Assembly: GCA_036382855.1 (NCBI GenBank)
Contig: DASVPO010000006.1
Location: forward strand, 521,616 to 585,615
DNA: 64,000 nucleotides
Direction: 5' to 3'
Source: DASVTR01 sp036382855
GTDB lineage: Bacteria; Acidobacteriota; Blastocatellia; Pyrinomonadales; Pyrinomonadaceae
In this document: positions 43,035 through 53,124 of the stretch, piece after piece
Layout of the letters: each line of letters opens with the position of its first letter
How positions within the stretch are numbered: position 1 is the first letter of the stretch
The notes under the pieces: model-generated
Told to the model about the DNA's origin: nothing
Database searches by the model: none
What the model saw: the letters and a program-made list of their open reading frames with translations, nothing else
Made by a program: the position numbers and the translations under genes

Positions 43035-44147
43035 ATGTTTAAAGAGCAAACAGCCGTGAACACTGATACCGAACAACTAACGGACGAACGCGCAATCGTG
43101 ACAACGCACACGCCTGCGACTGCCGGGTTGCCGTCGGTCTCGGTTGTGATTCCGTGTTTCAACGAAGAGCGCTACATAGGGAAAGTTCTGGAGAATCTGG
43201 CGGGCCAGTATGCTCCTGCGCGCTCGGAAATCATCGTCGTAGACGGTCGCTCGACAGACCGCACGCGCGAGAAGATCGCGGAGTTTCAGGAGGCGCATCC
43301 TGATTTGCATGTGCGGTTGATAGACAATCCTGTGCGGAATATTCCGGCGGGCGTCAATCTCGGAATCAAAGAGGCGCGCGGCGAAATCATCGTGCGCATG
43401 GATGCTCATTCTGTTCCTTCTTCAAACTACGTGGGCCGCTGTGTCGAACAACTGGCGGGCGCGGAAGTCGTCGGCATGCCTTGGCGCATCCGGCCGGGCG
43501 CTGAGACGCTTGCGGCGCGTGCCATAGCGCTCGCGGTCGCGCATCCTTTCGGCATCGGCGATGCGAAGTATCGCATGCCCGACAGGGCCGCGACGGAGTT
43601 TGTTGACACTGTTCCGTTCGGAGTTTTCCGCAAGAGTTTGTGGACGGAGATAGGCGGCTTCAACGAGCAGTTGCTCGCCAACGAAGATTACGATTTTCAC
43701 TACCGCATACGCTCGCGCGGCGGGCGCATCCTGCTCGACACTTCCGGCCATTCACTCTATTTTGCGCGGCCGACAATCAAAGAATTGGCGCGCCAGTATT
43801 TCCGTTACGGTACTTGGAAGGCGCAGATGGTCAAGCTGCACCCGCGTTCCTTGCGATTGCGCCATCTGGTTGCGCCAGCGTTTGTGGCATCCGTCCTCTT
43901 GACGGCGCTCGCGGGTTTCTGGTGGCGGCCCGCGTGGCTGGCGCTGCTCGCCGTCGTCGTTCCTTACGCGTTGCTGTCGCTTGTGTGTGCCACGCAGCTT
44001 GCGTCGAAAGCGCGCGATTTGAGATTGATGCCCGTTATCTCTCTCATCTTTCCTGTGCTGCACGTTGCATGGGGAAGCAGTTTCCTGCTGGGCTTGCTGC
44101 GCTCGCCTGCCGTCGCACGGCATGAAGGGATTGAGACTTCAGGATGA
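43035..44147 (+). CDS. Membrane-anchored family 2 glycosyltransferase (ExoA-like)
   Basis: The 370-residue protein has a GT2 domain (VSVVIPCFNEERYIGKVLE, IIVVDGRSTDRTREK, VRMDAHSVPSSNYV with the metal-binding acid) followed by LANEDYDFHYRIRSRGGRI. Two or three C-terminal membrane segments (residues about 280-355) complete it. The ExoA-type layout is used for addition of hexose residues to a lipid-linked chain. The ATG at 43035 is chosen over a TTG at 43026. The stop overlaps the next gene by four bases. Confidence 0.9.
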   Translation: MFKEQTAVNTDTEQLTDERAIVTTHTPATAGLPSVSVVIPCFNEERYIGKVLENLAGQYAPARSEIIVVDGRSTDRTREKIAEFQEAHPDLHVRLIDNPVRNIPAGVNLGIKEARGEIIVRMDAHSVPSSNYVGRCVEQLAGAEVVGMPWRIRPGAETLAARAIALAVAHPFGIGDAKYRMPDRAATEFVDTVPFGVFRKSLWTEIGGFNEQLLANEDYDFHYRIRSRGGRILLDTSGHSLYFARPTIKELARQYFRYGTWKAQMVKLHPRSLRLRHLVAPAFVASVLLTALAGFWWRPAWLALLAVVVPYALLSLVCATQLASKARDLRLMPVISLIFPVLHVAWGSSFLLGLLRSPAVARHEGIETSG

Positions 44148-45118
44148 ACTGGCAACGCAAAGCACGAATCCAAAAGTTGATTGCAGCGCTGCCGCTCTCC
44201 AACGAGATTTACTATGCGATGCAGCGCAGCATGGGCAGTCTGCGCAAAGGCCGCACCAACCCTGTCGAGTGGTATCAAGCGGGAAGACGTACGGCCGAGT
44301 GGCTTCGTGCGGCGGGGCGTGAAGTCGAGGGCCTGCGTATACTTGAAGTCGGGACGGGCCGCAACATTAATCTGCCGACGGCGCTCTGGTTGTGCGGCGC
44401 AGCGCAGGTCGTGACGGTTGATCTTAATCCTTATTTGTCGAGCGCGCTGGTGTTTGAGTCAATCGAGTATGTCCGGGAGCACGAGGCGGAAGTAGTGCAG
44501 GCGTTTGGTGTTGAAGCGTCGCGTCCGCTATTTCGAGAGCGGCTTGCGCAACTCGTCAACTTCAGGGGAAGCCTCAAAGAGCTTTTGCGGCTGATAAACG
44601 TCGAATATCTTCCGCAGGCTGACGCGTCCCGCCTGCCGCTTGAAGCTCACACGATTGATGCTCATGTCTCTTACGCGGTCTTCGAGCATATTCCGCTGGC
44701 CGTCCTTGAGCGGATTCTCGCGGAGGCGCGGCGCGTCCTCAAGGAAGACGGACTGCTCCTGCACATCATTGACCCTTCCGACCATTTCTCGCACGACGAT
44801 GAGACGATTACGGCCATCAACTTCCTACAGTTTAGCGAGAGCGATTGGGAGAAATTGGCGGGCAACAAGTTTATGTATCACAACCGGCTGCGCGCCTGCG
44901 AATATCTGGAGTTGTTCGAGCGGGCCGGAGTGCACTTGCTCAAGCGCGCCGAAACGCTCGATGAACCGTCTCTTCGTGCGCTCAAAAACGGCTTCCCGCT
45001 GCACAGTCAATTTAAACATATCCGGCCGGAAGAGTTGGCCGTCAGAAGTCTCAATTTTTTGGGGACGTTCTCGGCCGACGTGCCGCCGGTTGAAGAACAC
45101 TCGCACGCTGAAGGGTAG
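44144..45118 (+). CDS. Class I SAM-dependent methyltransferase
   Basis: The 324-residue protein has motif I GLRILEVGTGRNINLPTALWLCG, motif II VVTVDLNPYL and the Methyltransf_11 block VSYAVFEHIPLAVLERILAEARRVLKEDG. An extra helical stretch lies between (residues about 100-160). It overlaps the preceding glycosyltransferase by four bases (ATGA). The stop lies inside the tandem repeat at 45110-45129. Function is presumably O-methylation of a sugar. Confidence 0.86.
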   Translation: MNWQRKARIQKLIAALPLSNEIYYAMQRSMGSLRKGRTNPVEWYQAGRRTAEWLRAAGREVEGLRILEVGTGRNINLPTALWLCGAAQVVTVDLNPYLSSALVFESIEYVREHEAEVVQAFGVEASRPLFRERLAQLVNFRGSLKELLRLINVEYLPQADASRLPLEAHTIDAHVSYAVFEHIPLAVLERILAEARRVLKEDGLLLHIIDPSDHFSHDDETITAINFLQFSESDWEKLAGNKFMYHNRLRACEYLELFERAGVHLLKRAETLDEPSLRALKNGFPLHSQFKHIRPEELAVRSLNFLGTFSADVPPVEEHSHAEG

Positions 45119-45129
45119 CGAAGGGTAGC
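45110..45129 (+). repeat. Exact 10-bp tandem repeat spanning a stop codon and ribosome binding site
   Basis: GAAGGGTAGC occurs twice in a row (45110-45119 and 45120-45129). The first copy contains the methyltransferase stop TAG. The second copy supplies GAAGGG nine bases before the next ATG (45135), so the duplication seems to have created, or copied, a ribosome binding site. Confidence 0.65.
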
Positions 45130-45134
45130 AGTAG

Positions 45135-46136
45135 ATGCCTGCAACACGGACAACAGATTTGACGCACACGGAAGGACACGCGCCCGCCGTGAGTGTTGTC
45201 GTGCCTGCTTACAATGTGAGCCAGTACATCGCTGAAGCGCTCGATTCCGTGCGTGCGCAGACCTTCAAGGATTACGAGATTATTGTCGTCAACGACGGTT
45301 CACCCGACACTGAAAATTTAGAGCGTGTGCTCGAACCGTATCTGCCGGAAATCGTCTATCTCAGGCAGGAGAATCGCGGCCTGAGCGGCGCGCGAAACTC
45401 AGGCATTCGCGCCGCGCGTGCGCCCTTCATCGCGCTGCTCGACGGCGACGACCTCTGGGAGCCGCAGTTCCTCGACGCGATGCTCGCAGAGCTTCAACGC
45501 GACCCGACCCTTGATGTGCTTTATTCCGACGCTCTCTATTTCGGCGACACGCCTGAAGCCGGGCGCACATATATGGAACTTCATCCTTCATCGGGCGAAG
45601 TGACAGTCGAAGCCATCCTGACGCAGCGATGCAACGTCATCAGTTGCATCGTCGCGCGCCGCGAGATAATGCTGCGGGCCGGACTGTTTGACGAGTCGCT
45701 GCGAAGCTCCGAAGACTTCGACATGTGGCTGCGCATCCTCAAAGCGGGCGGGCGTATTAATTATCTACGGCAGCCGCTCATGCGCTACCGCCGCCATAGA
45801 GCGAGCCTTTCATCCGACCCCGTGTGGATGTGCAGGCACATACTGCAAGTGCTCGACAAGGCGGAGCGAAAGCTTGACCTAACGGACGCCGAACGCGATG
45901 CGTTGCAACAACAACAACGACGCTACGGCGCGGAGTTGAATTTCAACGAAGGCAAGCGCGCCTTCTTTAGCGGCGACACCAAAGCAGCTATCAAGAGCCT
46001 GACGAAAGCCAACGCTCTGTCGCCCAACCGCAAGACCGCGCTTGCGCTACGGCTTCTGCGTCTTGCGCCGCGCGCGTTGCTGCGCGCCTATCACCTGCGC
46101 GACCGTTTCTACTTTCGCGCCGACACGAAATTTTAG
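45135..46136 (+). CDS. Family 2 glycosyltransferase with C-terminal TPR-like tail
   Basis: The 333-residue protein has VSVVVPAYNVSQYIAEALDSV, IVVNDGSPDTENLE and the metal site ALLDGDDLWEPQFL, plus RSSEDFDMWLRILKAGG (family ED motif). The last 80 residues are helical and include EGKRAFFSGDTKAAIKSLTKANALSP, a TPR-like unit. This combination is common in exopolysaccharide GT2 proteins. The ribosome binding site is in the tandem repeat. It has no membrane segment and should act in the cytoplasm. Confidence 0.9.
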   Translation: MPATRTTDLTHTEGHAPAVSVVVPAYNVSQYIAEALDSVRAQTFKDYEIIVVNDGSPDTENLERVLEPYLPEIVYLRQENRGLSGARNSGIRAARAPFIALLDGDDLWEPQFLDAMLAELQRDPTLDVLYSDALYFGDTPEAGRTYMELHPSSGEVTVEAILTQRCNVISCIVARREIMLRAGLFDESLRSSEDFDMWLRILKAGGRINYLRQPLMRYRRHRASLSSDPVWMCRHILQVLDKAERKLDLTDAERDALQQQQRRYGAELNFNEGKRAFFSGDTKAAIKSLTKANALSPNRKTALALRLLRLAPRALLRAYHLRDRFYFRADTKF

Positions 46137-46274
46137 CGCCACCAAGGAGGCCGAAACGCTCAGACACATCATCCATTGTCAACTGTAAGCATAGAAACAT
46201 AAAGGAATGAGACCTGAAGCCGTAGAGCTTAGGGCTATTATGATGTGAAGGGAAAGGAAGTGCGTTAAAAAGCA

Positions 46275-47816
46275 TTGGCTGAAGCTACGACTAAAAAGAG
46301 TTCGCTGACGGTGCGCGCGGCATGGATTATGTCGGCGCGCACGGCTGCGTTCATCTTGAGTTTCGCTCTGCCTCTGCTTCTGGTGCGGCGGCTCGACCAG
46401 GCCGCGTTCGGGCAATATAAGCAGGTCTTCCTCATCGTCGCGACGGCAACGAACGTCCTCCCACTCGGCTTTCACATGAGCGCCTTCTACTTTCTGCCGC
46501 GCGAGGTGGGGCGGCGCGGCGCAGTGGTCTTCAACATACTGCTCTTTCACCTGCTCGTCGGCGGGGCGGCGTGTCTGGCCTTTGTGCTGCGCCCGACGCT
46601 CATCGTGAGCCTCTTCCCCGGCTCAGGGGAGTTGGTGGCTTATGCTCCTGCGCTCGGGCTGCTGCTGCTGCTGTGGGTCACGTCCTCATTCTTAGAGAGC
46701 ATCGCGGTGGCGAATCAGGAGACGAAGATGGCGACCCTCTTCATCGTCTCGATGCAACTGGCGCGAACGCTTCTTCTACTCTTTGCTGCGGTCATGTTTG
46801 CTTCTGTTCCGGCGCTCATCTACGCCGCTATTATTCAGGGAGCGTTGCAGACGATTGTGCTGCTCTTTTATCTGGCGTGGCGTTTTGAAGGATTCGGGCG
46901 AGGCTTTCAGTGGCCTTTGATGCGTGCGCAGTTGAGCTACGCGCTGCCGCTCGGCGCTGCCGGTTTCCTCTACTCGATGCAGATGGACATGCACAACTAT
47001 TTTGTGTCCAACCGCTTCGACGCCTCCGCCTTCGCCATCTACGCCATCGGATGTTTCAACCTGCCGCTCATCTACATACTGAGCGATTCGGTCGGCTCGG
47101 TGATGATTCCGCGTGTGGCAGAATTGCAGCAGCGGAATGAACGACGCGAAATCATCGTGCTCATTTCGCGTATGACACGGAAGCTCGCCGCAGCTTATTT
47201 CGCGCTCTACGCGTTTCTGATTGTCATGGGACGCGAGTTCATCGTCGTCCTGTTCCGCGAACAATATCTGGCGAGTTGGCCCATCTTCGCGGTTAACCTA
47301 ATGATGATTCCCCTCGGTATTATCGCGACTGCCTACGACCCTGTGATTCGCGCTTATCCCGAACAACGCTTTTTTCTGCTACGCGTGCGCGCCGTCCTTC
47401 TCGGCGGACTATTTTTAGCCCTGTGGTTCTGGACACATCGCATCGGGCTGGTCGGCGTTATCTCGCTCGTCGTAGTCACAAACCTGATTGAGCGCGTAAT
47501 GATTGCCGTCAGGTGCGGAAAAGTTTTAGGGATGACGAGGCGTGACATTCCATTGTTCAAGGATTTGGGAAAACTGGCGTGCGCTGCCGCGTCTGCTGCG
47601 CTCGTGGCTGCGCTCCTGCGTTCGTTGATTGTTGGGAGCGTGCCGTCGTTTCTGGCGCTCTGCATCTGCGGCGCAGGCTTCATGCTCGTTTACCTTGCGG
47701 CCATACTGCTGCTTGGAGTCTTAGCGGCGGACGAACGCGAGCGTCTGACAAGCGCGTTTCTCTATTTGCAACGCCGCGCCCACGGGCGACGCGCGGCTGC
47801 GAACGATGTCGTTTGA
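46275..47816 (+). CDS. Wzx-like oligosaccharide flippase
   Basis: The 513-residue protein has about 12-14 hydrophobic segments and the N-terminal polysaccharide-synthesis MATE-like pattern (LVRRLDQAAFGQYKQVFLIVATATNVLPLGF). It would flip undecaprenyl-linked repeat units to the periplasm, and it is the only flippase candidate in the window. The start is TTG at 46275, with AAGGAAG about 14 bases upstream, so the true start may differ by a few codons. The 138-base gap before it holds a weak promoter-like TTGTCA-N16-CATAAA (46176-46203) and no gene. Confidence 0.88.
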   Translation: MAEATTKKSSLTVRAAWIMSARTAAFILSFALPLLLVRRLDQAAFGQYKQVFLIVATATNVLPLGFHMSAFYFLPREVGRRGAVVFNILLFHLLVGGAACLAFVLRPTLIVSLFPGSGELVAYAPALGLLLLLWVTSSFLESIAVANQETKMATLFIVSMQLARTLLLLFAAVMFASVPALIYAAIIQGALQTIVLLFYLAWRFEGFGRGFQWPLMRAQLSYALPLGAAGFLYSMQMDMHNYFVSNRFDASAFAIYAIGCFNLPLIYILSDSVGSVMIPRVAELQQRNERREIIVLISRMTRKLAAAYFALYAFLIVMGREFIVVLFREQYLASWPIFAVNLMMIPLGIIATAYDPVIRAYPEQRFFLLRVRAVLLGGLFLALWFWTHRIGLVGVISLVVVTNLIERVMIAVRCGKVLGMTRRDIPLFKDLGKLACAAASAALVAALLRSLIVGSVPSFLALCICGAGFMLVYLAAILLLGVLAADERERLTSAFLYLQRRAHGRRAAANDVV

Positions 47817-47833
47817 AGAATAGGATTTGAGAT

Positions 47834-49783
47834 ATGTGCGGCATTGCCGGATTCATTGAGACACAAAGGCCGAGCGACGGCGAACCCGCCGTCGTGCTCG
47901 ACCGTATGTGCCGCATCATCAGGCATCGCGGGCCGGATGATCAGGGCTTGTGGGTCAAAGACGGCGTCGCGCTTGGGATGCGCCGCCTCTCAATCATTGA
48001 CCTCAAGGGCGGACACCAGCCGCTCTCTGGCTGCAACGATGCGGTGACGATTGTCTTCAACGGCGAGATTTATAACTACCGCGAGTTGCAACGCGAGCTT
48101 GAAGCACGCGGCCACCGTTTCCGCACACGCTCAGATACGGAGACTATCGTGCACGCCTACGAGGAATACGGCCCATCGTGCCTTGAACGCTTGCGCGGAA
48201 TGTTCGCCTTCGCTTTGTGGGACGCACGCGAGCGAACGCTCTTTCTGGCGCGCGACCGCGTCGGCAAAAAACCGCTCTACTATACGCTCACGCCGCAAGG
48301 CACGCTCATCTTCGGCTCCGAGTTGAAGTCTCTGCTCGAACACCCGGAAGTCGGGCGTGAGATCAGCCCTGAAGCACTCGACGCTTATCTAACGTTTGGT
48401 TATGTGCCCGACCCCTTGTGCATCTTGCGCGGCATCAACAAGCTGCCGCCGGGACATCATCTGACGTTCACGCACGAAGGCCGCCTCGCGCTCACAGAGT
48501 ACTGGGATTTTCCTTTCAACGACGCCGAGCCTGCAAGCCCTCGCCGCGAAGAAGAGTACGTTGAAGAGTTGCGTTCGCTGCTGGAAGAAGCCGTGCGCGT
48601 GCGCCTCATCGCGGAAGTTCCTCTGGGCGCGTTTCTCTCCGGCGGTGTTGATTCAAGCGCGGTCGTCGGCCTGATGGCGCGGCAGATGAGCCAGCCCGTC
48701 AAAACCTTTTCCATAGGCTTTCACGAAGACAGCTACAACGAACTGAAATACGCGCGCGTCGCCGCCAAACATTTCGCGACAGACCATCACGAGTTCGTCG
48801 TCACGCCCGATATTTGTCACGTAGTGGACGAACTGGTCTGGCATTTTGACGAACCCTTCGCCGATTCGTCAGCCGTGCCGACTTACATGGTTTCAAAGCT
48901 TGCGCGCGAGCATGTGACGGTTGCTCTTTCGGGCGACGGCGGCGACGAGTTGTTTGCAGGCTACACGCGCTACGACGTTGAGCGGCAGCGCAGCGGCTTC
49001 AATCGTTTGCCGCGCGTCGTTCGTCAAAACCTGATGCGGGCCGTGAGCCGCAAGCTTCCGCACGGCGCATGGGGACGGAACTATTTGAACAACGTCTCGC
49101 TCGATCCCGTTGAGCGCTACCTCGATAGCGTCTCCATCTTTACAGACCTCAACAAACTGTCGCTCTACACTTCGGACTTCGGCCGGCAGTTAAGCGGCGA
49201 CGGTGTGGCCGCAGAGAGTTTTCGTCTCCACGCAGGGCGCGTGCGACGGGGCGCTGAGCCGCTCGACACGCTGCTTTATCTGGACAGCAAAACGTATCTG
49301 CCCGGCGATATTCTCACCAAGGTTGACCGCATGAGCATGGCCGTCTCGCTCGAAGCGCGTGCGCCATTGCTGGACCATAAGCTGATTGAGTTTGTGACGC
49401 GTCTTCCGGCCTCGCTCAAGATGCGTGGGCGCGAAGGGAAGTATATTTTCAAACGCGCCATCAGCGGCCTTGTGCCCGATGAAATACTGCGACGGCCCAA
49501 GCAGGGGTTCGGCGTTCCGCTTGAACAATGGATTAACGATCAGTTGCGCGGGCGCATTCGCGAAACCATTACGGAGGGAAGAGCGCTGGAACGCGGCTTT
49601 GTAGAGAAGCGCTACGTCAACCAGTTGCTTGACGAACATGAGCGCGGGCGTCGTGATCATTCGGCGCGCCTCTGGGCGCTCTTTATGCTCGAACTATGGA
49701 ATAGAGCTTTCATTGACGAGGCTGGAAGCAGCAGCCTCTCGCGTATGGTCGGCGATGAAGCGTTGCCGGTCGCTGTCGGTTGA
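47834..49783 (+). CDS. asnB: Asparagine-synthase-like glutamine amidotransferase, copy 2
   Basis: The 649-residue protein starts MCGIAG (Cys2 nucleophile). It has RHRGPDDQG and FNGEIYNYRELQRELEARGH in the glutaminase domain, SGGVDSS at 269-275 and LSGDGGDELFAGYTRY in the synthetase domain. It is the closest in pattern to copy 1 (21833); the blocks LLYLDSKTYLPGDILTKVDRMSMAVSLEARAPLLDH and RRPKQGFGVPLEQW are typical of exopolysaccharide-associated copies. It begins 17 bases after the flippase and is followed 45 bases later by copy 3. Confidence 0.94.
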   Translation: MCGIAGFIETQRPSDGEPAVVLDRMCRIIRHRGPDDQGLWVKDGVALGMRRLSIIDLKGGHQPLSGCNDAVTIVFNGEIYNYRELQRELEARGHRFRTRSDTETIVHAYEEYGPSCLERLRGMFAFALWDARERTLFLARDRVGKKPLYYTLTPQGTLIFGSELKSLLEHPEVGREISPEALDAYLTFGYVPDPLCILRGINKLPPGHHLTFTHEGRLALTEYWDFPFNDAEPASPRREEEYVEELRSLLEEAVRVRLIAEVPLGAFLSGGVDSSAVVGLMARQMSQPVKTFSIGFHEDSYNELKYARVAAKHFATDHHEFVVTPDICHVVDELVWHFDEPFADSSAVPTYMVSKLAREHVTVALSGDGGDELFAGYTRYDVERQRSGFNRLPRVVRQNLMRAVSRKLPHGAWGRNYLNNVSLDPVERYLDSVSIFTDLNKLSLYTSDFGRQLSGDGVAAESFRLHAGRVRRGAEPLDTLLYLDSKTYLPGDILTKVDRMSMAVSLEARAPLLDHKLIEFVTRLPASLKMRGREGKYIFKRAISGLVPDEILRRPKQGFGVPLEQWINDQLRGRIRETITEGRALERGFVEKRYVNQLLDEHERGRRDHSARLWALFMLELWNRAFIDEAGSSSLSRMVGDEALPVAVG

Positions 49784-49828
49784 TAGGTGACGGGCCGGGC
49801 CTTTGTTCCGGCCGGGGATGTCTTGAAG

Positions 49829-51805
49829 ATGTGCGGAATCGCGGGAGTTGTGACAAGTCTGGATGCGCGCGGCGGGCGTGACGACCGTGTTGCGCGTATG
49901 ATTCGCGCGCTTGCGCGGCGCGGGCCTGATGGCGAAGGCTTGGAGCGCTGGCCGCGCGCAGCGTTCGGTCATCGCCGCCTCGCGATTTTCGATTTAAGCG
50001 AGGCGGGGCGACAGCCTATGCTCTCGGAAGATAGCACGCTCGGCGTCGTCTTCAACGGCGCTATCTACAACTTCCGCGAGTTGCGCACAGAACTCGAAGC
50101 GCGCGGCTGCTCGTTCCGTAGTCAGACGGACACGGAAGTCCTGCTACACGGCTACAGGGAGTGGGGCATTGATGCGCTCGTCGCTCGCCTGCACGGCATG
50201 TTTGCCTTCGGCTTGTGGGATGAACGCGCGCAAAAACTTTTCCTCGTGCGCGACCGCTTGGGCGTCAAGCCGCTCGTTTATGCAGCGCGCGCAGACGGCA
50301 GCCTCGGCTTCGCTTCAAACGTGCGCGCCCTGAGGGCCGCAGGCTTCGTCGGCGAGCTTGACCCGCAAGCGATGGTTGAGTATCTCGAATTCGGTTTTGT
50401 CACCGACGGGCGTACGATTTATCAGGGCGCAACGAAAGTTCCGGCGGCGACCATCGTTGAATGGTCTGCGCATGATGCGACGGCCCGCGAGCGCACTTAC
50501 TGGTCGCCTCCAGTTGCGGACGAAGCAGGTAGGCCAACGTTTGAGGAAGCCGTCGGAGAAGTTGAAAAATTGTTTCTGCGCGCCGTCGAAATGCGGCTCT
50601 TCGCGGACGTGCCGGTCGGCGCGCTCCTGAGCGGCGGCGTTGATTCGAGCCTCGTCTGCTGGGCGATAGCGCGCCTGGGCGGCGACGTGACGGCTTACAC
50701 CATCGGCACGCCAAACGACCCGCTCGACGAGACGGCAGACGCACGCGCAACAGCCAGCACGCTCGGCATCTCTCATCGCGTGCTCAATCTCTCGGCCGAC
50801 GAGACGCCGGACGTGACGGAATTGGCTGAAGCATACGCCGAGCCGTTTGCCTGTTCGTCAGCGCTTGGGATGCTCAGGGTGTCGCGTGCGGTCGCGCCAT
50901 CGGCCACCGTGCTGCTCACGGGCGACGGCGGCGACGACGTGTTCCTGGGCTATCCCGAACAACGTTACCTGTGGCTTGCCGGAAAACTCGCCAGACGAAC
51001 GCCCTCTGCGGCTGCGAACCTCTGGCTCAAGGCACGCGGGGCGTGGCCGCGTCGCGGACTGATGCGCCGCGCCGCCTCCTTCTTCGATTACACGACCGGC
51101 GGACTCGGCGCAGTCACGAACGCGCGCGACGGTTTGCCCGTCTACGAAAGAGACTCTTTGCTTGGCGAACGTCTGGCGGGTGCGACGCTCGCGCAGCGCA
51201 GCATCCTCTGGTCGCGCGAGTCTGCGCGCAATGTGCTCGCGGAATTCTTGGAGTATGACCGTCGCACGCGCTTCGTAGGGGAATATTTGCCGAAGGTTGA
51301 CGGCGCGACGATGCACTATGCGCTCGAAGCGCGTTCGCCGTTTCTGGACCAGCAGTTGTGGGAATACGCTGCTTCGCTCCCGTTGGATTTACGCTTTCAT
51401 GGCAGGCGTTTGAAAGCAATTTTGCGCGAATTGGCGCGGCGTCGTATCGGAGAGCGCGTGGCGCGCGGGCGCAAGCGCGGCTTCGGCGTTCCGGCCGGGC
51501 GTTGGATGGCAGGACGCTGGCGCGCGCGCGTAGTTGAAACGTTCAATGATTCCATCCTCGCCTCTGAAGGCTGGATAAGGACGGATGCCGTGCTCCGCAA
51601 ATTTGAACGCGAAGCGGAACAGGGCGAGGCGTCGTTGCAAACGTGGTATCTCTTCGTGCTCGAAAACTGGCTCCGGCATGAACAGTCTGCCAGCGTCTTC
51701 GAGCCTATAGCGGACAACGTTGAAAGGCTCAACCTCACGACATTAAAGAAGCGCGCGACGAGCGAGAGAAGCGCGCCGGCGATGGAAGGCAACCATGCGG
51801 CCTGA
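49829..51805 (+). CDS. asnB: Asparagine-synthase-like glutamine amidotransferase, copy 3
   Basis: I start at ATG 49829 to obtain MCGIAG; an in-frame ATG 42 bases upstream would bury Cys2. The 658-residue protein keeps RRGPDGEG and NGAIYNFRELRTELEARGC, SGGVDSS at 268-274 and LTGDGGDDVFLGYPEQ. It is more divergent from copies 1 and 2 and has an Arg/Ala-rich C-terminal half (ELARRRIGERVARGRKRGFGVPAGRW). Adjacent placement after copy 2 suggests separate substrates or a heteromeric complex instead of simple redundancy. Confidence 0.92.
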   Translation: MCGIAGVVTSLDARGGRDDRVARMIRALARRGPDGEGLERWPRAAFGHRRLAIFDLSEAGRQPMLSEDSTLGVVFNGAIYNFRELRTELEARGCSFRSQTDTEVLLHGYREWGIDALVARLHGMFAFGLWDERAQKLFLVRDRLGVKPLVYAARADGSLGFASNVRALRAAGFVGELDPQAMVEYLEFGFVTDGRTIYQGATKVPAATIVEWSAHDATARERTYWSPPVADEAGRPTFEEAVGEVEKLFLRAVEMRLFADVPVGALLSGGVDSSLVCWAIARLGGDVTAYTIGTPNDPLDETADARATASTLGISHRVLNLSADETPDVTELAEAYAEPFACSSALGMLRVSRAVAPSATVLLTGDGGDDVFLGYPEQRYLWLAGKLARRTPSAAANLWLKARGAWPRRGLMRRAASFFDYTTGGLGAVTNARDGLPVYERDSLLGERLAGATLAQRSILWSRESARNVLAEFLEYDRRTRFVGEYLPKVDGATMHYALEARSPFLDQQLWEYAASLPLDLRFHGRRLKAILRELARRRIGERVARGRKRGFGVPAGRWMAGRWRARVVETFNDSILASEGWIRTDAVLRKFEREAEQGEASLQTWYLFVLENWLRHEQSASVFEPIADNVERLNLTTLKKRATSERSAPAMEGNHAA

Positions 51806-51894
51806 TTGAAAAGCGCTTGCGCGTTGAGGGCTTAAGCAAGCGACGAACTTTGAGCAGACTGCGATGTCGGTAGTTAGCATTTAATGAGTTGTTG

Positions 51895-53094
51895 ATGACA
51901 ATGAAACCGAACGTTCTTCTCTTCATAGGCAGCTTTGAGCAGGGCGGCACCGAGCGTCAAGTAGTGCAATTGACGCGGCTGCTCAGCGAGAGGGGGCGCT
52001 ATAAAATTCATCTCGCCTGCCTCAGCCGCGAGGGCGTGCTGCGCAATGAGGTGGAGCGACTGGGTTACACTGACATTCCCGAATTTCCGCTCACCAGTTT
52101 TTATGACCGCAACATGCTCACGCAACTAAGGCGCTGCGCCTCCTTGCTGCGCGAACATTCCATCTCCATCGTCGAGACACACGACTTCTACACTAACATC
52201 TTCGGCATGACGGCCGCCGCGCTTGCGCGCACGCCCGTGCGCATCGCCTCGCGCCGCGAAACACAGGGCACTAAAAGCAGCGCGCAGCGCTATGTCGAGC
52301 GGCGCGCCTACAATCTGGCCGACGCCATCATCGCCAACGCCGAGGCGGTGCGACGCGAGTTAATCACGGACGGTGTGCCCGCAAAGAAAATCCTGACCAT
52401 TTATAACGGCATGGATACGTCGCGCGTTGCTCCGCGCCACGACCTGCGGCGTGAAGAAGCGCTCGCGCTCGTCGGGCTGCCTGTTGATAACCACCGGCGC
52501 TTCGTCTCCATCGTCGCCAACATGCGGCATCAGAAAAAAGATCAGGCGACATTCCTGCGCGCCGCGCAACTCGTGCGCGAAGCCGTGCCGGATGCAGCAT
52601 TCGTGCTCGCGGGCGAAGGCGAGTTGAAAGAAGACTTGCGCGCACAGGCCGCATCGCTCGGGCTTGCTTCGCACACATTCTTCACGGGGCGCTGTGCGCA
52701 TGTGGCCGAACTGCTGGCCGTCTCCGATGTATGCGTCCTGAGTTCAAACGGCACGGAGGGTTTTTCAAATTCGATTATCGAGTATATGTCTGCGGCGCGT
52801 CCCGTAGTGGCGACGGACATCGGCGGCGCGCGTGAGGCCGTCGTAGAAGGTGAGACGGGCTACATCGTTTCGCCGGGCGACGAACGCGCGATGGCAGAAC
52901 GCATCATCTCGCTGCTGCGCGACCCGGAGCGGGCGCGGCAAATGGGCGAGCGCGGATTGCAGGTCGTCAAAGAGAAATTTTCCTGTGCCGCGCAGGTCGA
53001 AAGGGTCGAAAATTTATACGAGCGGCTGCTCGCGCGTAAGCACGGCGCGAAGCAGTTGGGCCTTGAGACAGGCGTGCGACACGAAAGCGCATGA
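51895..53094 (+). CDS. Family 4 glycosyltransferase
   Basis: The 399-residue GT-B protein opens VLLFIGSFEQGGTERQVVQLTRLL, with the GGTE acceptor loop. It has ETHDFYTNIFGMTAAALA, SIVANMRHQKKDQATFLRAAQLV and the donor motif LSSNGTEGFSNSIIEYMSAARPVVATDIGG (Glu-x7-Glu). Four possible starts occur within 12 bases (TTG 51889 and 51892, ATG 51895 and 51901); I list the first ATG. A retaining transferase with NDP-hexose donor is expected. Confidence 0.93.
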   Translation: MTMKPNVLLFIGSFEQGGTERQVVQLTRLLSERGRYKIHLACLSREGVLRNEVERLGYTDIPEFPLTSFYDRNMLTQLRRCASLLREHSISIVETHDFYTNIFGMTAAALARTPVRIASRRETQGTKSSAQRYVERRAYNLADAIIANAEAVRRELITDGVPAKKILTIYNGMDTSRVAPRHDLRREEALALVGLPVDNHRRFVSIVANMRHQKKDQATFLRAAQLVREAVPDAAFVLAGEGELKEDLRAQAASLGLASHTFFTGRCAHVAELLAVSDVCVLSSNGTEGFSNSIIEYMSAARPVVATDIGGAREAVVEGETGYIVSPGDERAMAERIISLLRDPERARQMGERGLQVVKEKFSCAAQVERVENLYERLLARKHGAKQLGLETGVRHESA

Positions 53095-53124
53095 CGTTAC
53101 CTTAAGAGTGAAACTAAAGCGCGA

